A DNA stretch of 64,000 nt from Gordonia sp. PP30 (GTDB lineage: Bacteria > Actinomycetota > Actinomycetes > Mycobacteriales > Mycobacteriaceae): contig NZ_CP095864.1 of the NCBI RefSeq assembly GCF_023100845.1, positions 2,232,001-2,296,000 of the forward strand, written 5' to 3'. The number at the start of each line of letters is the position of its first letter. Position 1 is the stretch's first letter. The notes under the pieces are model-generated. The model searched no databases and had not been told where the DNA came from. It saw only the letters and a list, made by a program, of their open reading frames with translations. Below are positions 41,763 through 55,187 of the stretch, piece after piece. The position numbers and the translations under genes were made by a program.

Positions 41763-43064
41763 TCAGAGAACGGGGTCGGTGGAAAGCTGGGAAAGTGGGT
41801 GATCGGCTTCGGTGCCCCCACTATCAGGCACCAGCGAGGAGACTTCGTCAAGGATTCTGCTCGCCATCAATGTCTTTGAGCCGTACGGCAATCCGGTCTC
41901 GGTTCCGTCGGCGGACAGCACCCAGCCGGTGTTGTCCTCGGTACCGAACGCGCGGCCCTCGCCGACGGCATTGACCACGAGCAGATCGCAGCCCTTGCGC
42001 CGGAGCTTCGCCCGGCCGTGATCCAGGACGCCGCCGTCGGCGTCGCCGGTCTCCGCCGCGAAGCCGACGATCACCGTCTCGGCGGGGATGCGGCCGTCTC
42101 GGCGGGCGCCGACCAGGCCGGCCAGGATGTCCGGGTTGGTGTCGAGTTCGATGGGCGACGGCCCGTCCGCGCCCTTCTTGATCTTGGCACCGGCCACGGA
42201 CACCGGGCGGAAGTCGGCCACCGCGGCGGCCATGATGACCACGTCGGCGCCGGCGGCTCTGGCCGTCATCTCCTCGTTCAGCGCCGCCGCCGAGTCGATG
42301 TGCACCACGTCGACGGCGGCCGGTTCGCCGGGCTCACTCACCGCGCCCGACACCAGGGTCACCCGGGCGCCGCGCTGCGCGGCGACGCGGGCCAACGCGT
42401 AGCCCTGCTTGCCGGAGCTGTGATTGCCGAGATAGCGCACCGGATCGAGCGCCTCGCGAGTCCCGCCGGCGCTGATCAGCATGCGGACGCCGGCCAGATC
42501 GCGCGGAAGGGCGTCGGGCCGGGTCAGCAGCAAGTCGCCCAGCAGACCGATCTCCGCCGGTTCGGGCAGCCGGCCCGCACCGGTGTCGGCACCGGTCAGC
42601 CGCCCGGAGGCGGGAGTCAGCACGGTCGCGCCGTGCCGCCGAAGGGTCTCGACGTTCGCCACGGTCGCCGGATGCTCCCACATCTCCGTGTGCATGGCCG
42701 GCACGAACAGCACCGGGCAGCGGGCGGTCAGCAGCGAGGCGGTCAGCAGATCGTCGGCGCGGCCGGCGGCGGCACGCGCCATCAGATCGGCGGTCGCCGG
42801 AGCGATCACCACCAGGTCGGCCTGTCGTCCGAGGGCGACGTGGGCCACCTCGTCGACGTCGTCGAAGACCTCGGTGGTGACCGGATTGCCGGACAGCGCC
42901 TCGAACGTGGCGGCGCCCACGAACTTCAGGGCGCTGCGCGTCGGGATCACGCGGACGTCGTGCCCGGCCTCGGTGAAGTGCCGGATGACCGAGCAGACCT
43001 TGTACGCGGCGATGCCGCCGCCGACCCCGACGATGACGTGACGGCGAGCGGTCTCGTCACCCAC
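41763..43064 (-). CDS. coaBC: bifunctional phosphopantothenoylcysteine decarboxylase/ligase
   Basis: Two steps of coenzyme A synthesis. 433 residues. N-terminal CoaC flavoprotein domain (VGVGGGIAAYK, PAMHTEMWEHPAT) decarboxylates; C-terminal CoaB domain (ISAGGTREALDPVRYLGNHSSGKQG, AAAVADFRP, KIKKG) ligates cysteine to phosphopantothenate. The GTG start lies 8 nt after the rpoZ stop. Confidence 0.97.
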   Translation of the reverse strand: MGDETARRHVIVGVGGGIAAYKVCSVIRHFTEAGHDVRVIPTRSALKFVGAATFEALSGNPVTTEVFDDVDEVAHVALGRQADLVVIAPATADLMARAAAGRADDLLTASLLTARCPVLFVPAMHTEMWEHPATVANVETLRRHGATVLTPASGRLTGADTGAGRLPEPAEIGLLGDLLLTRPDALPRDLAGVRMLISAGGTREALDPVRYLGNHSSGKQGYALARVAAQRGARVTLVSGAVSEPGEPAAVDVVHIDSAAALNEEMTARAAGADVVIMAAAVADFRPVSVAGAKIKKGADGPSPIELDTNPDILAGLVGARRDGRIPAETVIVGFAAETGDADGGVLDHGRAKLRRKGCDLLVVNAVGEGRAFGTEDNTGWVLSADGTETGLPYGSKTLMASRILDEVSSLVPDSGGTEADHPLSQLSTDPVL

Positions 43065-43072
43065 GAGGGGGC

Positions 43073-43369
43073 CTATTCGCCTTCGGTGTGCTCGAGCAGG
43101 TCCGAGTGGATCTCGCGCATCGCGATCGACAGCGGCTTCTCGTGCACGCCCGGCTCCACCAGCGGCCCGACGTACTCCATCAGGCCCTCGGCGAGCTGGT
43201 TGTAGTAGTCGTTGATCTGGCGCGCGCGCTTGGCCGCGTAGATCACCAGGGCGTATTTGGAGGAGGTGCGCTCGAGCAACTCGTCGATCGGCGGATCGGT
43301 GATGCCCAGCGGGGTGTCGTAGACGGTCTCTTCGACGAGATCCAGTTCGATCCCGGTTTCGGTGCTCAC
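43073..43369 (-). CDS. rpoZ: RNA polymerase omega subunit
   Basis: 98 residues. Helps assemble RNA polymerase around beta-prime. [34 protein letters not shown] is the diagnostic omega motif, followed by [13 protein letters not shown] at 43369 has AGGAGAA 8 nt upstream. The start was set by that ribosome site and the family length; the frame continues upstream only by chance. Confidence 0.95.
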   Translation of the reverse strand: MSTETGIELDLVEETVYDTPLGITDPPIDELLERTSSKYALVIYAAKRARQINDYYNQLAEGLMEYVGPLVEPGVHEKPLSIAMREIHSDLLEHTEGE

Positions 43370-43407
43370 GCGTTGTTCTCCTGCAAAGTTCGTTAGGGTG
43401 CGGCCAC

Positions 43408-43998
43408 TCAGCGGCCGACTAGCAAGTTTACCAAGGTCCGGGCGGAAGCGTCGACATCGTCGTTCACGACGACGTGTTGGAACTCGTCCTGGGCGTCCAT
43501 CTCGACCTTCGCGGTCTGCAGGCGGCGGGCGATCGCCTCCGGCGTCTCGGTGCCGCGGCCGGTGAGGCGCCGCTCCAGCTCGGTCCAGCTCGGCGGCGCC
43601 AGGAAGACGGTCACGGCCTCGGGCAGCGAGCTCCGCAGCTGCCGTGCGCCGGCCAGATCGACCTCGACGAGCATCGGCGTACCGCTCTCCCGGGCGCGCC
43701 GCACCGGTCCTGCCGGAGTGCCCGATCGTTGCAGTCCGCCATGGATGTCGGCCCACTCGAGCATCTCGCCGCGCTCGATCATCGCGTCGAAGTCGGCGCG
43801 CGAGACGAAGTAGTAGTCGCGGCCGTCGACCTCACCGGGCCGCGGGGCGCGCGTGGTGGCCGACACCGAGAAGGTGAGTTCCGGCAGCAGCTCGCGCACC
43901 CGGGTCACGACGGTCGACTTCCCGACGGCCGAGGGGCCGACCAGTACAACCAGTCGGCCCCTCGGTCGGGAATCCTGTGCGGATCGCTCAGCAGGCAC
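43408..43998 (-). CDS. gmk: guanylate kinase
   Basis: Phosphorylates GMP to GDP. 196 residues with Walker [33 protein letters not shown] and [14 protein letters not shown] start lies 3 nt after the mihF stop. The ribosome site is weak, so translation is probably coupled to mihF. Standard mihF-gmk-rpoZ order. Confidence 0.96.
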   Translation of the reverse strand: MPAERSAQDSRPRGRLVVLVGPSAVGKSTVVTRVRELLPELTFSVSATTRAPRPGEVDGRDYYFVSRADFDAMIERGEMLEWADIHGGLQRSGTPAGPVRRARESGTPMLVEVDLAGARQLRSSLPEAVTVFLAPPSWTELERRLTGRGTETPEAIARRLQTAKVEMDAQDEFQHVVVNDDVDASARTLVNLLVGR

Positions 43999-44001
43999 AG
44001 C

Positions 44002-44316
44002 TCAGGAGCTGAACTTCTCGAGCAGAGCCTTGCGCTGGCGGTCGCCGAGGCCGCGGAGACGACGAGTCGGAGCGATCTCCAGCTCGGTCATGATCTCCTG
44101 CGCCTTGACCTTGCCCACCTTCGGCAGCGCCTCGAGCAGCGCCGAGACCTTCATCTTGCCCAGGATCTCGTTCTCCTCGGCATCAGCCAGGACCTGCTTG
44201 AGATCGGTGCCGCCACGCTTGAGGCGCTCCTTCAGCTCGGCACGCACGCGACGGGCCTCGGCTGCCTTCTGGAGCGCTGCTGCGCGCTGCTCGTCTGTCA
44301 ACTGGGGAAGCGCCAC
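44002..44316 (-). CDS. mihF: actinobacterial integration host factor
   Basis: Nucleoid-associated DNA-binding protein (104 residues) of the actinobacterial type, unrelated to the proteobacterial alpha/beta IHF; in mycobacteria it is essential. The helix-turn-helix GKMKVSALLEALPKVGKVKAQEIMTELEI with the KVGKVKA hairpin is diagnostic, preceded by the Arg/Lys-rich RRVRAELKERLKRGG. GTG at 44316 follows GGAGG by 5 nt. It begins a leftward operon into gmk; the 218-nt divergent gap to the hydrolase gene holds the promoters. Confidence 0.96.
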   Translation of the reverse strand: MALPQLTDEQRAAALQKAAEARRVRAELKERLKRGGTDLKQVLADAEENEILGKMKVSALLEALPKVGKVKAQEIMTELEIAPTRRLRGLGDRQRKALLEKFSS

Positions 44317-44534
44317 GGTTCCTCCGCCTTTCGTTGGTTCGGTTCGGTTGGTCCCCCGACGCTATATGAGCACCGGGCGGCTTCGCTCCGCGGGTCGATC
44401 CGGCCCGCCGAGATGCACGACGATTCTATCTATTCTCGTCATGACCAGGACAGACGGTACCCCGCGTCCCTGAGAGAACCGAACACCGCCCCTGGGCGCG
44501 TCGCACTCCGGGTCCATCGGTAGCCTGTCGCACC

Positions 44535-45599
44535 ATGCGACAGTCCGACCTGGTCACCCTCACGCGAGTCCTCCGCGACGACTTGGCGCCGCGCACGGCG
44601 ACGGAGTCCGTCGTGCTGTCCGATCGGCCGCACGCCCGGCTGCTCCGCTACGGCACCGCCGACCAACTCGGCGCCGCCCGGGAGGCCGGCGCGGTGCCGG
44701 TGCTGCTGGTCCCGCCGCTGGCCGTGCCCGCGTCGTGCTACGACCTGGCTCCGGGCAACTCCGTGGTGGAGTTTCTGCTGGCCAGCGGCACTATTCCATA
44801 TGTCATCGACTTCGGTGACGTGGGCCGGGCCGAGCGTGGACTGGGCTTCGAGGACTACTTCGACACGCTGATCCCACGCGCGATCGGCGAGGTGGTCGAT
44901 GACTTCCGCGGCCCCGGCGATGCGCTGGATCTGATGGCCTGGAGCCTGGGCGGCACCCTCAGTTTCCTGACCGCCGCGCACGACCGCAGCCTGCCGATCC
45001 GCTCGGTGATCAGCGTCGGCACACCCCTCGACTACATGCAGATCCCGCCGTATCCGTTGGTCCGGCAACTGCTCGGCCCGACCGGCGGCCGCCCGGCGAC
45101 GTACGCGCTGCGCGCCATGGCGGGCATTCCCGCGCCGATCGTGCGCACCGTGTACCGGGGCTTCGCATGGCAGCGCGAGCTGACCAAGCCGTGGTACATC
45201 CTGGCCAATCTCGGCGACACCGAGGCGCTGGCGCGTATGCAGGTGATCGACCGCTTCCAGCGGTCCCTCCCCGGCTATCCGGGCAAGGTCGCCGAGCAGA
45301 TGCTCGTCAACTTCGTGATCCGCGACGAGGTCAGTCGCGGACTGCTCCAGTTCGACGACGTCACGGTCGACCTCACGTCGATCACCGCGCCGGTGTTCAT
45401 GGTCGGCAGCCCGCGCGACCCGATCGCGCCGTACGGCGCCGTACGACACGGTGAGGAACTGTTCTCCTCGTCCGCGCGGGTGGAGTTCCACGCGGTGACG
45501 TCGAGCCACCTGGGCCTGCTGACCGGTCCGGACGCGGCCGAGCACACCTGGCCGGCCATCGCCACGTTCCGCGCCCGGCTCGACGCCGAGCGTCTCTAG
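44535..45599 (+). CDS. PhaC-like alpha/beta hydrolase
   Basis: 354 residues. Overall similar to class III poly(3-hydroxyalkanoate) synthase-type alpha/beta hydrolases: LLVPPLAVPASCYDLAPGNSVVEFLL and IDFGDVGRAERGLGFEDYF at the N-terminal half, then nucleophile elbow AWSLGGT, DPIAP (acid) and SSHLG (histidine). In PHA synthases the elbow carries Cys; here it is Ser, so hydrolase or acyltransferase activity is more likely than polymerisation. No signal peptide. Stands alone on the plus strand between mihF and pyrF. Confidence 0.85.
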   Translation: MRQSDLVTLTRVLRDDLAPRTATESVVLSDRPHARLLRYGTADQLGAAREAGAVPVLLVPPLAVPASCYDLAPGNSVVEFLLASGTIPYVIDFGDVGRAERGLGFEDYFDTLIPRAIGEVVDDFRGPGDALDLMAWSLGGTLSFLTAAHDRSLPIRSVISVGTPLDYMQIPPYPLVRQLLGPTGGRPATYALRAMAGIPAPIVRTVYRGFAWQRELTKPWYILANLGDTEALARMQVIDRFQRSLPGYPGKVAEQMLVNFVIRDEVSRGLLQFDDVTVDLTSITAPVFMVGSPRDPIAPYGAVRHGEELFSSSARVEFHAVTSSHLGLLTGPDAAEHTWPAIATFRARLDAERL

Positions 45600-45608
45600 C
45601 GCGGCGAG

Positions 45609-45826
45609 GCGGCTTGACCGGCGGGGCGACCTGACAGCTGGACCCGAGCAGCCCGTTGAGCCGCCACCGAGCCCGCCAATTCAGGGGTCGTTTCGACACG
45701 GCCGGGCCCTAGCGGGCCCGTCCGGCGGGGCGGGCTGCTGATGACCACTCGTCAACGGGCTGTTGATGACCACCCGGGGCAGCTGCTGAGGACAGCCGCC
45801 AAACGAGACCGTGTCGAAAGGGGCGC
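45609..45826. repeat. intergenic repeat, copy C (composite)
   Basis: This fills the gap between the convergent hydrolase and pyrF genes. Blocks in order: CGGCTTGACCGGCGG, GCCCGTTGAGCCG...CCGAGCCCG, GGGGTCGTTTCGACACGG, a hairpin CGGGCCC-TAGC-GGGCCCG (45703-45720), CTGCTGATGACCACTCG, TCAACGGGCTGTTGATGACCACC, and finally the inverted ACCGTGTCGAAAGGGG. Three of these blocks match copy B, but their order and orientation differ. No coding capacity. Confidence 0.65.
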
Positions 45827-45839
45827 TCCGCGGGCGCGG

Positions 45840-46645
45840 TCAGCGCAGCGCCGACTCGATCTCGTCGCGTGTGGCCCGCGCGGCGGCGGCCAGGGCCGCC
45901 GGATCGGGGCCCGCGCGCAGAATGCTGCGTGAGGCGGCCGGGAGGAGCCACGACAGGTCGGCGGTGTCACCGAAGATGGCGGTCAGGTCGGCCGCGGTGG
46001 CGCCCTGCGCGCCCAGGCCGGGCGACAGAATCGGGCCGCCCAGCGACGACAGGTCGAGGCCGTGCTCCCGTGTCGCCCCGACGACGACGCCGGCCGTGCC
46101 GGAGCCGTCGGCGTTGACGGCCGCGGCGGCGTCGACGATGGATTGCGCCACCCCTCGCTGGAGGGCGGCGCCTTCCGCGTTCGAGGTCCGGGCGAGCACG
46201 AACACCCCCCGATCGGTAGCGCGGGCCTGGGCGACGGCCGGGTCGAGCGCACCGAAGCCCAGGTACGGCGACACGGTGACCGCGTCGGAGCACAGCGGGG
46301 ACGCGTCGTCGAGCCAGGCGGTCGTGTAGGCGGCCATGGTGGTGCCGATGTCGCCGCGTTTGGCGTCCGACAGCACCAGTGCCCCGGCCTCCCGGCAGCC
46401 GGCGATGGTCTCCTCGAGCACCGCGAAACCGGCCGAGCCGAAGGCCTCGAAGAAGGCGACCTGCGGCTTGATCACCGCCGCCACCGGGCCCAGACCGGTC
46501 ACGCAGGCGCCGGCGAAGGCGCGCAGGCCGTCGACGGACACCGGCAGGCCCCACTGCTCCAGCAGCGCCGCATGCGGGTCGATACCGGCACACAGCCGCC
46601 CCCGGTCGGCCACGGCCGACCGGTAGGCGGCCGCGAAGCCGGCGC

Positions 46646-46649
<4 letters not shown>
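45840..46649 (-). CDS. pyrF: orotidine 5'-phosphate decarboxylase
   Basis: Last step of UMP synthesis. 269 residues of the actinobacterial (type 2) family: [16 protein letters not shown] at the N terminus, [11 protein letters not shown] with the catalytic Asp-Lys pair, and [11 protein letters not shown] at 46649 overlaps the carB stop by 4 nt (GTGA), so it is the final gene of the pyrimidine operon. Confidence 0.96.
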
Positions 46650-49996
<3,347 letters not shown>

Positions 49997-50003
49997 CGGA
50001 GGA

Positions 50004-51200
50004 TCAGTTCCCTTCCGTGGTCGAGGCCGACGTGTACGCGTCCATCGCGGACACGAACTTGTCGAAGAGGTTGGCGGCGTCGTGCGGGCCGGACGCGGCC
50101 TCGGGGTGGTACTGGACGGAGAACGCCGGGCGGTCGATCAGCTCGACGCCCTCGACCACGCCGTCGTTGGCGCAGACGTGACTCACCCGGCCGCGGCCGA
50201 AGTCGGTGTCGAACTCGTCGCCGGCCTTGCCCTCCAGGGCGAAGCCGTGGTTCTGCGAGGTGATCGCCACCTCGCCGGTGGCCAGGTCGACCACCGGGAT
50301 GTTGATGCCCCGGTGCCCGAACTTGAGCTTGTAGGTGGACAGGCCGAGGGCCCGGCCGAGGATCTGGTTGCCGAAGCAGATACCGAACAGCGGCAGGCCG
50401 GCCTCCAGGACGCGCCGGGTCAGCGCGACGGCGTCGTCGGCGGTGGCCGGGTCGCCCGGGCCGTTGGACAGGAAGAAGCCGTCGGGCTCGATGGCCATCA
50501 CGTCGTCGAAGGTGGCCCCGGCGGGCAGGATGTGCACCTCGACGCCGCGGGCGGCGAGCATGCGCGGGGTGTTGGCCTTGATCCCGAGGTCGATGGCGGC
50601 GACCCGGAAGCGCGGCTCACCGGCCGCCTCGACCACGTAGGTCTGCTCGGTGCTGACCTCGCCGGCCAGGTCGGCGCCGGACATCGGCGCCTGGGCGCGG
50701 ACCTGGGCGAGCATGTCGGCGGCGTCGGTGACGGCGGCGCCGGAGAAGATCCCGGCGCGCATGGAACCGGCCTCGCGCAGCACGCGCACCACGGCGCGGG
50801 TGTCGATCCCGGCGATACCCACCACGCCCTGCGCCTTGAGCTCGTCGTCGAGGCTGCTGCTGGCGCGCCAGTTGGAGACGCGCGTGGTGGGGTTGCGCAG
50901 GGCGTAGCCGGCGACCCAGATCTTGCCCGGGTCGTCGTGGTCGATGAATTCGGCCGACCAACGCACGTCGGACCGCTTGCCGAGCAGGCTTTCGCCGTCC
51001 TCGGTGTTCCAGCCGGTGTTGCCGATCTGCGGGGCGGTCGAGACGATGATCTGCTTGTGGTAGCTCGGGTCGGTGAGCATCTCCTGGTAGCCGGTCATCG
51101 CGGTGCAGAACACCGCCTCACCGAAGGTGGCGCCCTCGGCACCGAAGCTCATACCCGTGTGGATGTTGCCGTTCTCCAGCACCAATACCGCTTTGCTCAT
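50004..51200 (-). CDS. carA: carbamoyl-phosphate synthase small subunit
   Basis: Glutaminase subunit that feeds ammonia to CarB. 398 residues. N-terminal [15 protein letters not shown] and [15 protein letters not shown]; class I glutaminase nucleophile GICFGNQ (commonly GICLGHQ), and the catalytic His-Glu QYHPEA. ATG at 51200 overlaps the upstream membrane-protein stop by 4 nt. Confidence 0.97.
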   Translation of the reverse strand: MSKAVLVLENGNIHTGMSFGAEGATFGEAVFCTAMTGYQEMLTDPSYHKQIIVSTAPQIGNTGWNTEDGESLLGKRSDVRWSAEFIDHDDPGKIWVAGYALRNPTTRVSNWRASSSLDDELKAQGVVGIAGIDTRAVVRVLREAGSMRAGIFSGAAVTDAADMLAQVRAQAPMSGADLAGEVSTEQTYVVEAAGEPRFRVAAIDLGIKANTPRMLAARGVEVHILPAGATFDDVMAIEPDGFFLSNGPGDPATADDAVALTRRVLEAGLPLFGICFGNQILGRALGLSTYKLKFGHRGINIPVVDLATGEVAITSQNHGFALEGKAGDEFDTDFGRGRVSHVCANDGVVEGVELIDRPAFSVQYHPEAASGPHDAANLFDKFVSAMDAYTSASTTEGN

Positions 51201-51772
51201 GACTTCTTCCTCTTCGTATCGGATGCTGTGGTCTCGTTGTCGCCGGCGTTCAGTGCCGCGAAGGTGGCCTCGGTGATCTCCCGGTAGGGGGCCGTCCAGT
51301 CCGGGTACACCGACTTGTCGTCGCCGCGGATCCCGGAGTCCACCTCCAGGCCGGACGCCAGCCGCCACCGGATGACGAGCAGGCCGTCGCGGCTCATCAC
51401 CTTCCCGGCCAGGCGGTTCTCGGTGCGCAGCGCGGTGATCGACTCCGCCGGGATCCAGATGTCCGACGCGCCGGTGCGCGCCAGCAGGATGCCGCCCGGG
51501 TACTCGCTGTAGGCGACCAGCGCCCGGTCACCGAAGTCGCCGGTGGCGATCCGGGTGGTCCAGCTGGGCGCCAGGGTGGAGCCGACGTACATGCCGGTCT
51601 CCGGTCCGCGGACCGGCTCGCCGAGGTCGGCGGGTACCGGCGGCAACTCGCCGACGGCCTGCGCCTGCGCGCGGCCACGGCGGCGCCAGCCCCGCAGGGC
51701 GAGGGCCACCAGACCGAGCCACAGGATGACGACCGCGACGACGATGATCAGGTCGTACAGCCAGTCGCTCAC
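51197..51772 (-). CDS. membrane protein of the pyr operon (Rv1382-like)
   Basis: 191 residues: one N-terminal transmembrane helix ([18 protein letters not shown]), basic [10 protein letters not shown], then a soluble beta-rich domain ([51 protein letters not shown]) resembling a PH-like fold. It is conserved between pyrC and carA in mycobacteria. GTG at 51772 overlaps the pyrC stop (GTGA) and it overlaps carA at the other end, so it is translated with the pyrimidine genes. Role unknown. Confidence 0.85.
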   Translation of the reverse strand: MSDWLYDLIIVVAVVILWLGLVALALRGWRRRGRAQAQAVGELPPVPADLGEPVRGPETGMYVGSTLAPSWTTRIATGDFGDRALVAYSEYPGGILLARTGASDIWIPAESITALRTENRLAGKVMSRDGLLVIRWRLASGLEVDSGIRGDDKSVYPDWTAPYREITEATFAALNAGDNETTASDTKRKKS

Positions 51773-53061
51773 GAGTACGTCACCGACCCCCGCAGGATCG
51801 TGGCGACGACGACGCCGGGCAGGGTCATCGCGGCGTACGGCGTGTTCCGCGACTTGCTGGCCAGCTCGTCCGGATCGACCACCCACTCGGTGTCCGGGTC
51901 GACGACGGTCAGGTTGGCCGGCTCGCCGACGGCGATCGGGCGGCCCTGATCGTCGAGCCCGACGATCTGCGCGGGCCGTTCGCTCATCACGCGGGCCACC
52001 CCGCGCCAGTCGAGCAGGCCGGGGCGGACCATCGTCTCCACGACCACCGACAGCGCGGTCTCCAGCCCGAGCATGCCCGGCTTGGCCTGGCTGAACTCGC
52101 AGCACTTCTCGTGCGAGCCGTGCGGCGCGTGGTCGGTGGCGACGCAGTCGACCAGGCCCTCGGCCAGTGCGGCGCGCAGGGCCAGCTTGTCGCGGTCCTC
52201 GCGCAGCGGCGGGTTCACCCGGTTGACGCCGTCGTAGGTCTCCAGCCGCGAATCGTCGAGCAGCAGATGATGCGGGGTCACCTCGGCGGTGATGTCGATG
52301 CCCTGGCCCCGGGCGAAACGGATCAGCTCGACGGTGCCCTCGCAGGAGGCGTGGGCCACGTGGATCCGCGCACCGGCGTCGCGGGCGAGCAGCGCGTCGC
52401 GGGCGACGATCGACTCCTCGGCGGCGCGCGGCCAGCCGGCCAGCCCGAGGCGCGCGGCGGTGGGACCGTCGTGCGCGACCGCGCCGACGGTCAGCCGCGG
52501 ATCCTCGCTGTGCTGGGAGATCAGCACGCCGAGGCCGCGCGAATACTCCAGCGCCCGCTTCATGATGACCGGGTCGTGGACGCACTTGCCGTCGTCGCTG
52601 AAGAGCTTCACCTTCGCGACGCCGTCGGCCATCATGCCCATCTCGGCGAGCTGGGTGCCTTCGAGTCCGACGGTCACCGCGCCGACCGGGTGGACGTCGC
52701 ACAGGCCGACGTCCTGGCCGATCCGCCAGACCAGGTCGGTGATCGCGGCGTTGTCGGCGACCGGGCTCGTGTTGGCCATCGCGAAGATCGCGGTGTAGCC
52801 GCCCTTGGCCGCGGCGGCCGAGCCGGTCGCGATGGTCTCGGTGTCCTCGCGGCCGGGTTCGCGGACGTGCGTGTGCAGGTCGACGAAACCGGGCAGCAGG
52901 ACGTGTCCGCCGCCGTCGACGGTCCCGGCGCCCTCGGGTGCGGTCAGCGTGCCGGCCGGGCCGATCCCGGTGATGACGCCGTCGGTGACCGCGACGTCGA
53001 CCGGGTCACCTTCGCCGTACGGGCGAACGTTGGTGATGAGGACATTGCCGTGGGCCGCCAC
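51769..53061 (-). CDS. pyrC: dihydroorotase
   Basis: Closes carbamoyl aspartate to dihydroorotate. 430 residues of the class I type: metal ligands in [10 protein letters not shown], the zinc-bridging [10 protein letters not shown] segment, HVAHASCEG, and [10 protein letters not shown] at 53061 ([11 protein letters not shown]) shares one base with the pyrB stop (TAGTG) and has AGGAGGGG upstream. Confidence 0.97.
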   Translation of the reverse strand: MAAHGNVLITNVRPYGEGDPVDVAVTDGVITGIGPAGTLTAPEGAGTVDGGGHVLLPGFVDLHTHVREPGREDTETIATGSAAAAKGGYTAIFAMANTSPVADNAAITDLVWRIGQDVGLCDVHPVGAVTVGLEGTQLAEMGMMADGVAKVKLFSDDGKCVHDPVIMKRALEYSRGLGVLISQHSEDPRLTVGAVAHDGPTAARLGLAGWPRAAEESIVARDALLARDAGARIHVAHASCEGTVELIRFARGQGIDITAEVTPHHLLLDDSRLETYDGVNRVNPPLREDRDKLALRAALAEGLVDCVATDHAPHGSHEKCCEFSQAKPGMLGLETALSVVVETMVRPGLLDWRGVARVMSERPAQIVGLDDQGRPIAVGEPANLTVVDPDTEWVVDPDELASKSRNTPYAAMTLPGVVVATILRGSVTYS

Positions 53062-54062
53062 TAGTGGACCCCTCCTGCCTGGTGATGAACGGGGGTGTCG
53101 CCCGCGGCCTCGTGCGCGTCGCTGGCGAGGAGCCGGAACAGCACGGCCATGCGGACGTGCACCCCGGCGCGGACCTGGTCGAGCACCACCGACTGGGGAG
53201 CGTCGGCGACGTCGAACCCGATCTCCATGCCGCGCAGCATGGGACCGGGGTGGAGCACCTTCGCGTGCTCGGGAAGCAGGGCGAGCCGGGTGTCGTTCAG
53301 GCCGTAGCGGACCGAGAACTCGCGGGCGCTCGGGAAGAAGCCGCCGTTCATCCGCTCGGCCTGCACGCGCAGCATCATCACCGCGTCGGCGGCCGGCAGT
53401 TCTGCGTCGAGCTCGGTGCTCACCCGTACCGGCCAGGTCTCGACGCCGGTGGGCAGCAGGGTCGGCGGGGCGACGAGCACCACGTCGGCGCCGAGGGTCG
53501 ACAGCAGTTGGGCGTTGGAGCGGGCCACCCGGGAATGCAGGATGTCGCCGACGATCGCGATCCGCCGGCCGTCGAGCGAGCCGAACTGCGAGCGCAGGGT
53601 GTAGGCGTCGAGCAGTGCCTGGGTCGGATGTTCGTGGGTGCCGTCGCCCGCGTTGATCACCGCGGGTCCGGTGGTCGGGAGGCCGAGGATGTCGGAGCCG
53701 TCGTTGGTCCAGCGGGCGATCTGCGCGGCCGCGCCGGACGCGGGGTGGCGGACGATCAGCGCGTCCGCGCCCGCGGCCCGGAGGGTCTTCGCGGTGTCGC
53801 GGAGGGATTCGCCCTTGCTGACCGACGAGCTCGACGCGCTCACGTTGATCACGTCGGCGCTCATCCACTTGCCCGCCACCTCGAACGACACCCGGGTGCG
53901 GGTGGAGTTCTCGAAGAACACGGTCATCACGGTGCGCCCGCGCAGCGTCGGCAGCTTGCGGACCTCGCGGCCGGCGAGCGCCTGCTCGAAGCGGGCGGCC
54001 TCGTCGAGGATCTCGACGGCGTCGTCGCGGCTCAGGTCCGCGGTCGAGAGCAGATGCTTCAT
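53061..54062 (-). CDS. pyrB: aspartate carbamoyltransferase, catalytic chain
   Basis: Carbamoylates aspartate, the committed pyrimidine step. 333 residues; carbamoyl-phosphate motif [12 protein letters not shown] and [11 protein letters not shown] are visible, with the aspartate loop near [10 protein letters not shown]. No regulatory chain (pyrI) is present, as expected for this group. ATG overlaps the pyrR stop by 4 nt. Confidence 0.97.
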   Translation of the reverse strand: MKHLLSTADLSRDDAVEILDEAARFEQALAGREVRKLPTLRGRTVMTVFFENSTRTRVSFEVAGKWMSADVINVSASSSSVSKGESLRDTAKTLRAAGADALIVRHPASGAAAQIARWTNDGSDILGLPTTGPAVINAGDGTHEHPTQALLDAYTLRSQFGSLDGRRIAIVGDILHSRVARSNAQLLSTLGADVVLVAPPTLLPTGVETWPVRVSTELDAELPAADAVMMLRVQAERMNGGFFPSAREFSVRYGLNDTRLALLPEHAKVLHPGPMLRGMEIGFDVADAPQSVVLDQVRAGVHVRMAVLFRLLASDAHEAAGDTPVHHQAGGVH

Positions 54063-54637
54063 CGGTCCTCCCCCGGGGTGCGCAGCACCACTTCGTCCAC
54101 GCCGTCGTCCTCGGCGAGATGCACCTCCACGTCCTCGTCGCGCGAGGTGGGGATGTTCTTGCCGACGTAGTCGGCGCGCAGCGGGAGCTCCCGATGACCG
54201 CGGTCGACCAGTACCGCCAGCTGTACGGCGGCCGGGCGGCCCAGGTCGCGGAGGGCGTCGAGGGCGGCGCGCACGGTGCGCCCGGAGAACAGGACGTCGT
54301 CGACCAGGATCACCAGCGCCCCGTCGACACCGCCGGTGGGGACCAGCGTCCGTTCGAGGGGGCGGTGCGGCTTGTCGCGCAGATCGTCGCGGTAGAGCGT
54401 GATGTCGAGGTAGCCGGTGGGCACCTCGACGCCGCTGAACTCGGCGATCTTGGCGGCCAGCCGCCGGGCCAGAGACGTGCCGCGGGTCGGGATTCCGATG
54501 ATCACCACCGGGCCGGCCTGATCGGAGTCCAGAGCGGTCTTCTCGATCACCTGATGCGCCATGCGCGCAATGGTGCGACCCACATCGGACGTGCTCAGCA
54601 GCGTCCGGGAATGCATCGGTGCGGAATCTTGCGACAC
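54059..54637 (-). CDS. pyrR: PyrR bifunctional pyrimidine regulator / UPRTase
   Basis: 192 residues. RNA-binding regulator with uracil phosphoribosyltransferase fold; the PRPP loop [21 protein letters not shown] is clear, as is [17 protein letters not shown] at 54637 was chosen because AAGGAGG lies 11 nt upstream; an ATG eight codons further in is the alternative. It heads pyrR-pyrB-pyrC-membrane protein-carA-carB-pyrF and is itself controlled by the adjacent RNA loop. Confidence 0.95.
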   Translation of the reverse strand: MSQDSAPMHSRTLLSTSDVGRTIARMAHQVIEKTALDSDQAGPVVIIGIPTRGTSLARRLAAKIAEFSGVEVPTGYLDITLYRDDLRDKPHRPLERTLVPTGGVDGALVILVDDVLFSGRTVRAALDALRDLGRPAAVQLAVLVDRGHRELPLRADYVGKNIPTSRDEDVEVHLAEDDGVDEVVLRTPGEDR

Positions 54638-54647
54638 CTTGCGACCG

Positions 54648-54685
54648 ACCTCCTTCTCCGCCTCACGGGACGGATCGTTAAAGGA
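54648..54685 (-). promoter_or_regulatory. PyrR-binding RNA loop masking the pyrR ribosome site
   Basis: Transcribed leader before pyrR: CCTTTAACG, then CCG-TCCCGTGAGG-CGG, then AGAAGGAGG. TCCCGTGAGG matches the PyrR-binding loop consensus (UCCAGAGAGG type) and is closed by CCG/CGG; CCTT at the 5' side can pair with AAGG of the Shine-Dalgarno. With PyrR-UMP bound, the ribosome site would be held in the stem, as described for mycobacterial pyr operons. Confidence 0.8.
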
Positions 54686-54701
54686 TTTGCCGGAAGCGAC
54701 T

Positions 54702-55187
54702 CTACTCCCCCGCGTCGCCGCCGCGAATTTGGGCCGCGCGCACCTGCGGGGCCAGCGCCGCGATCCGGTCCAGGACGCCGTTGACGAAGGCCGGCGAGTC
54801 GTCGGTGGACAGCTCGGTGGCGAGCTTGACGGCCTCGGTGATGACCACCTTGACGTCGATGTCCGGCGCGTACAGCAGCTCCCAGGTCGCCAGGCGCAGG
54901 ATGGCCCGGTCGACGGCCGGGAGCCGCTCGAACTTCCAGTTCTGCAGATGCGAGGCGACCACCGCGTCGACCTGCTCGGCATCGGCGGTGACGCCCTCGA
55001 CGGCCCGGACCACGTAGCCGGTCATCTCGCCGACCGCGTCGTGGGTGTCGAAGACCTCGCGACGCTCGGCGATCAGGTCGGTCGCCGGAACGCCCTTGGC
55101 CTCGGCCTCGAACAGCATGTCGACGGCCCGGCGCCGCTGGCGATGGCGGCCGCGCGGCTCCGGGTTGCGCCGATCAGCTGTTGACAC
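54702..55187 (-). CDS. nusB: transcription antitermination factor NusB
   Basis: 161 residues. Part of the rRNA antitermination complex with Nus[22 protein letters not shown] is the family start; [16 protein letters not shown] and [15 protein letters not shown] follow, with [10 protein letters not shown] at the end. GTG at 55187 overlaps the efp stop by 14 nt. It ends 64 nt before pyrR. Confidence 0.94.
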   Translation of the reverse strand: MSTADRRNPEPRGRHRQRRRAVDMLFEAEAKGVPATDLIAERREVFDTHDAVGEMTGYVVRAVEGVTADAEQVDAVVASHLQNWKFERLPAVDRAILRLATWELLYAPDIDVKVVITEAVKLATELSTDDSPAFVNGVLDRIAALAPQVRAAQIRGGDAGE

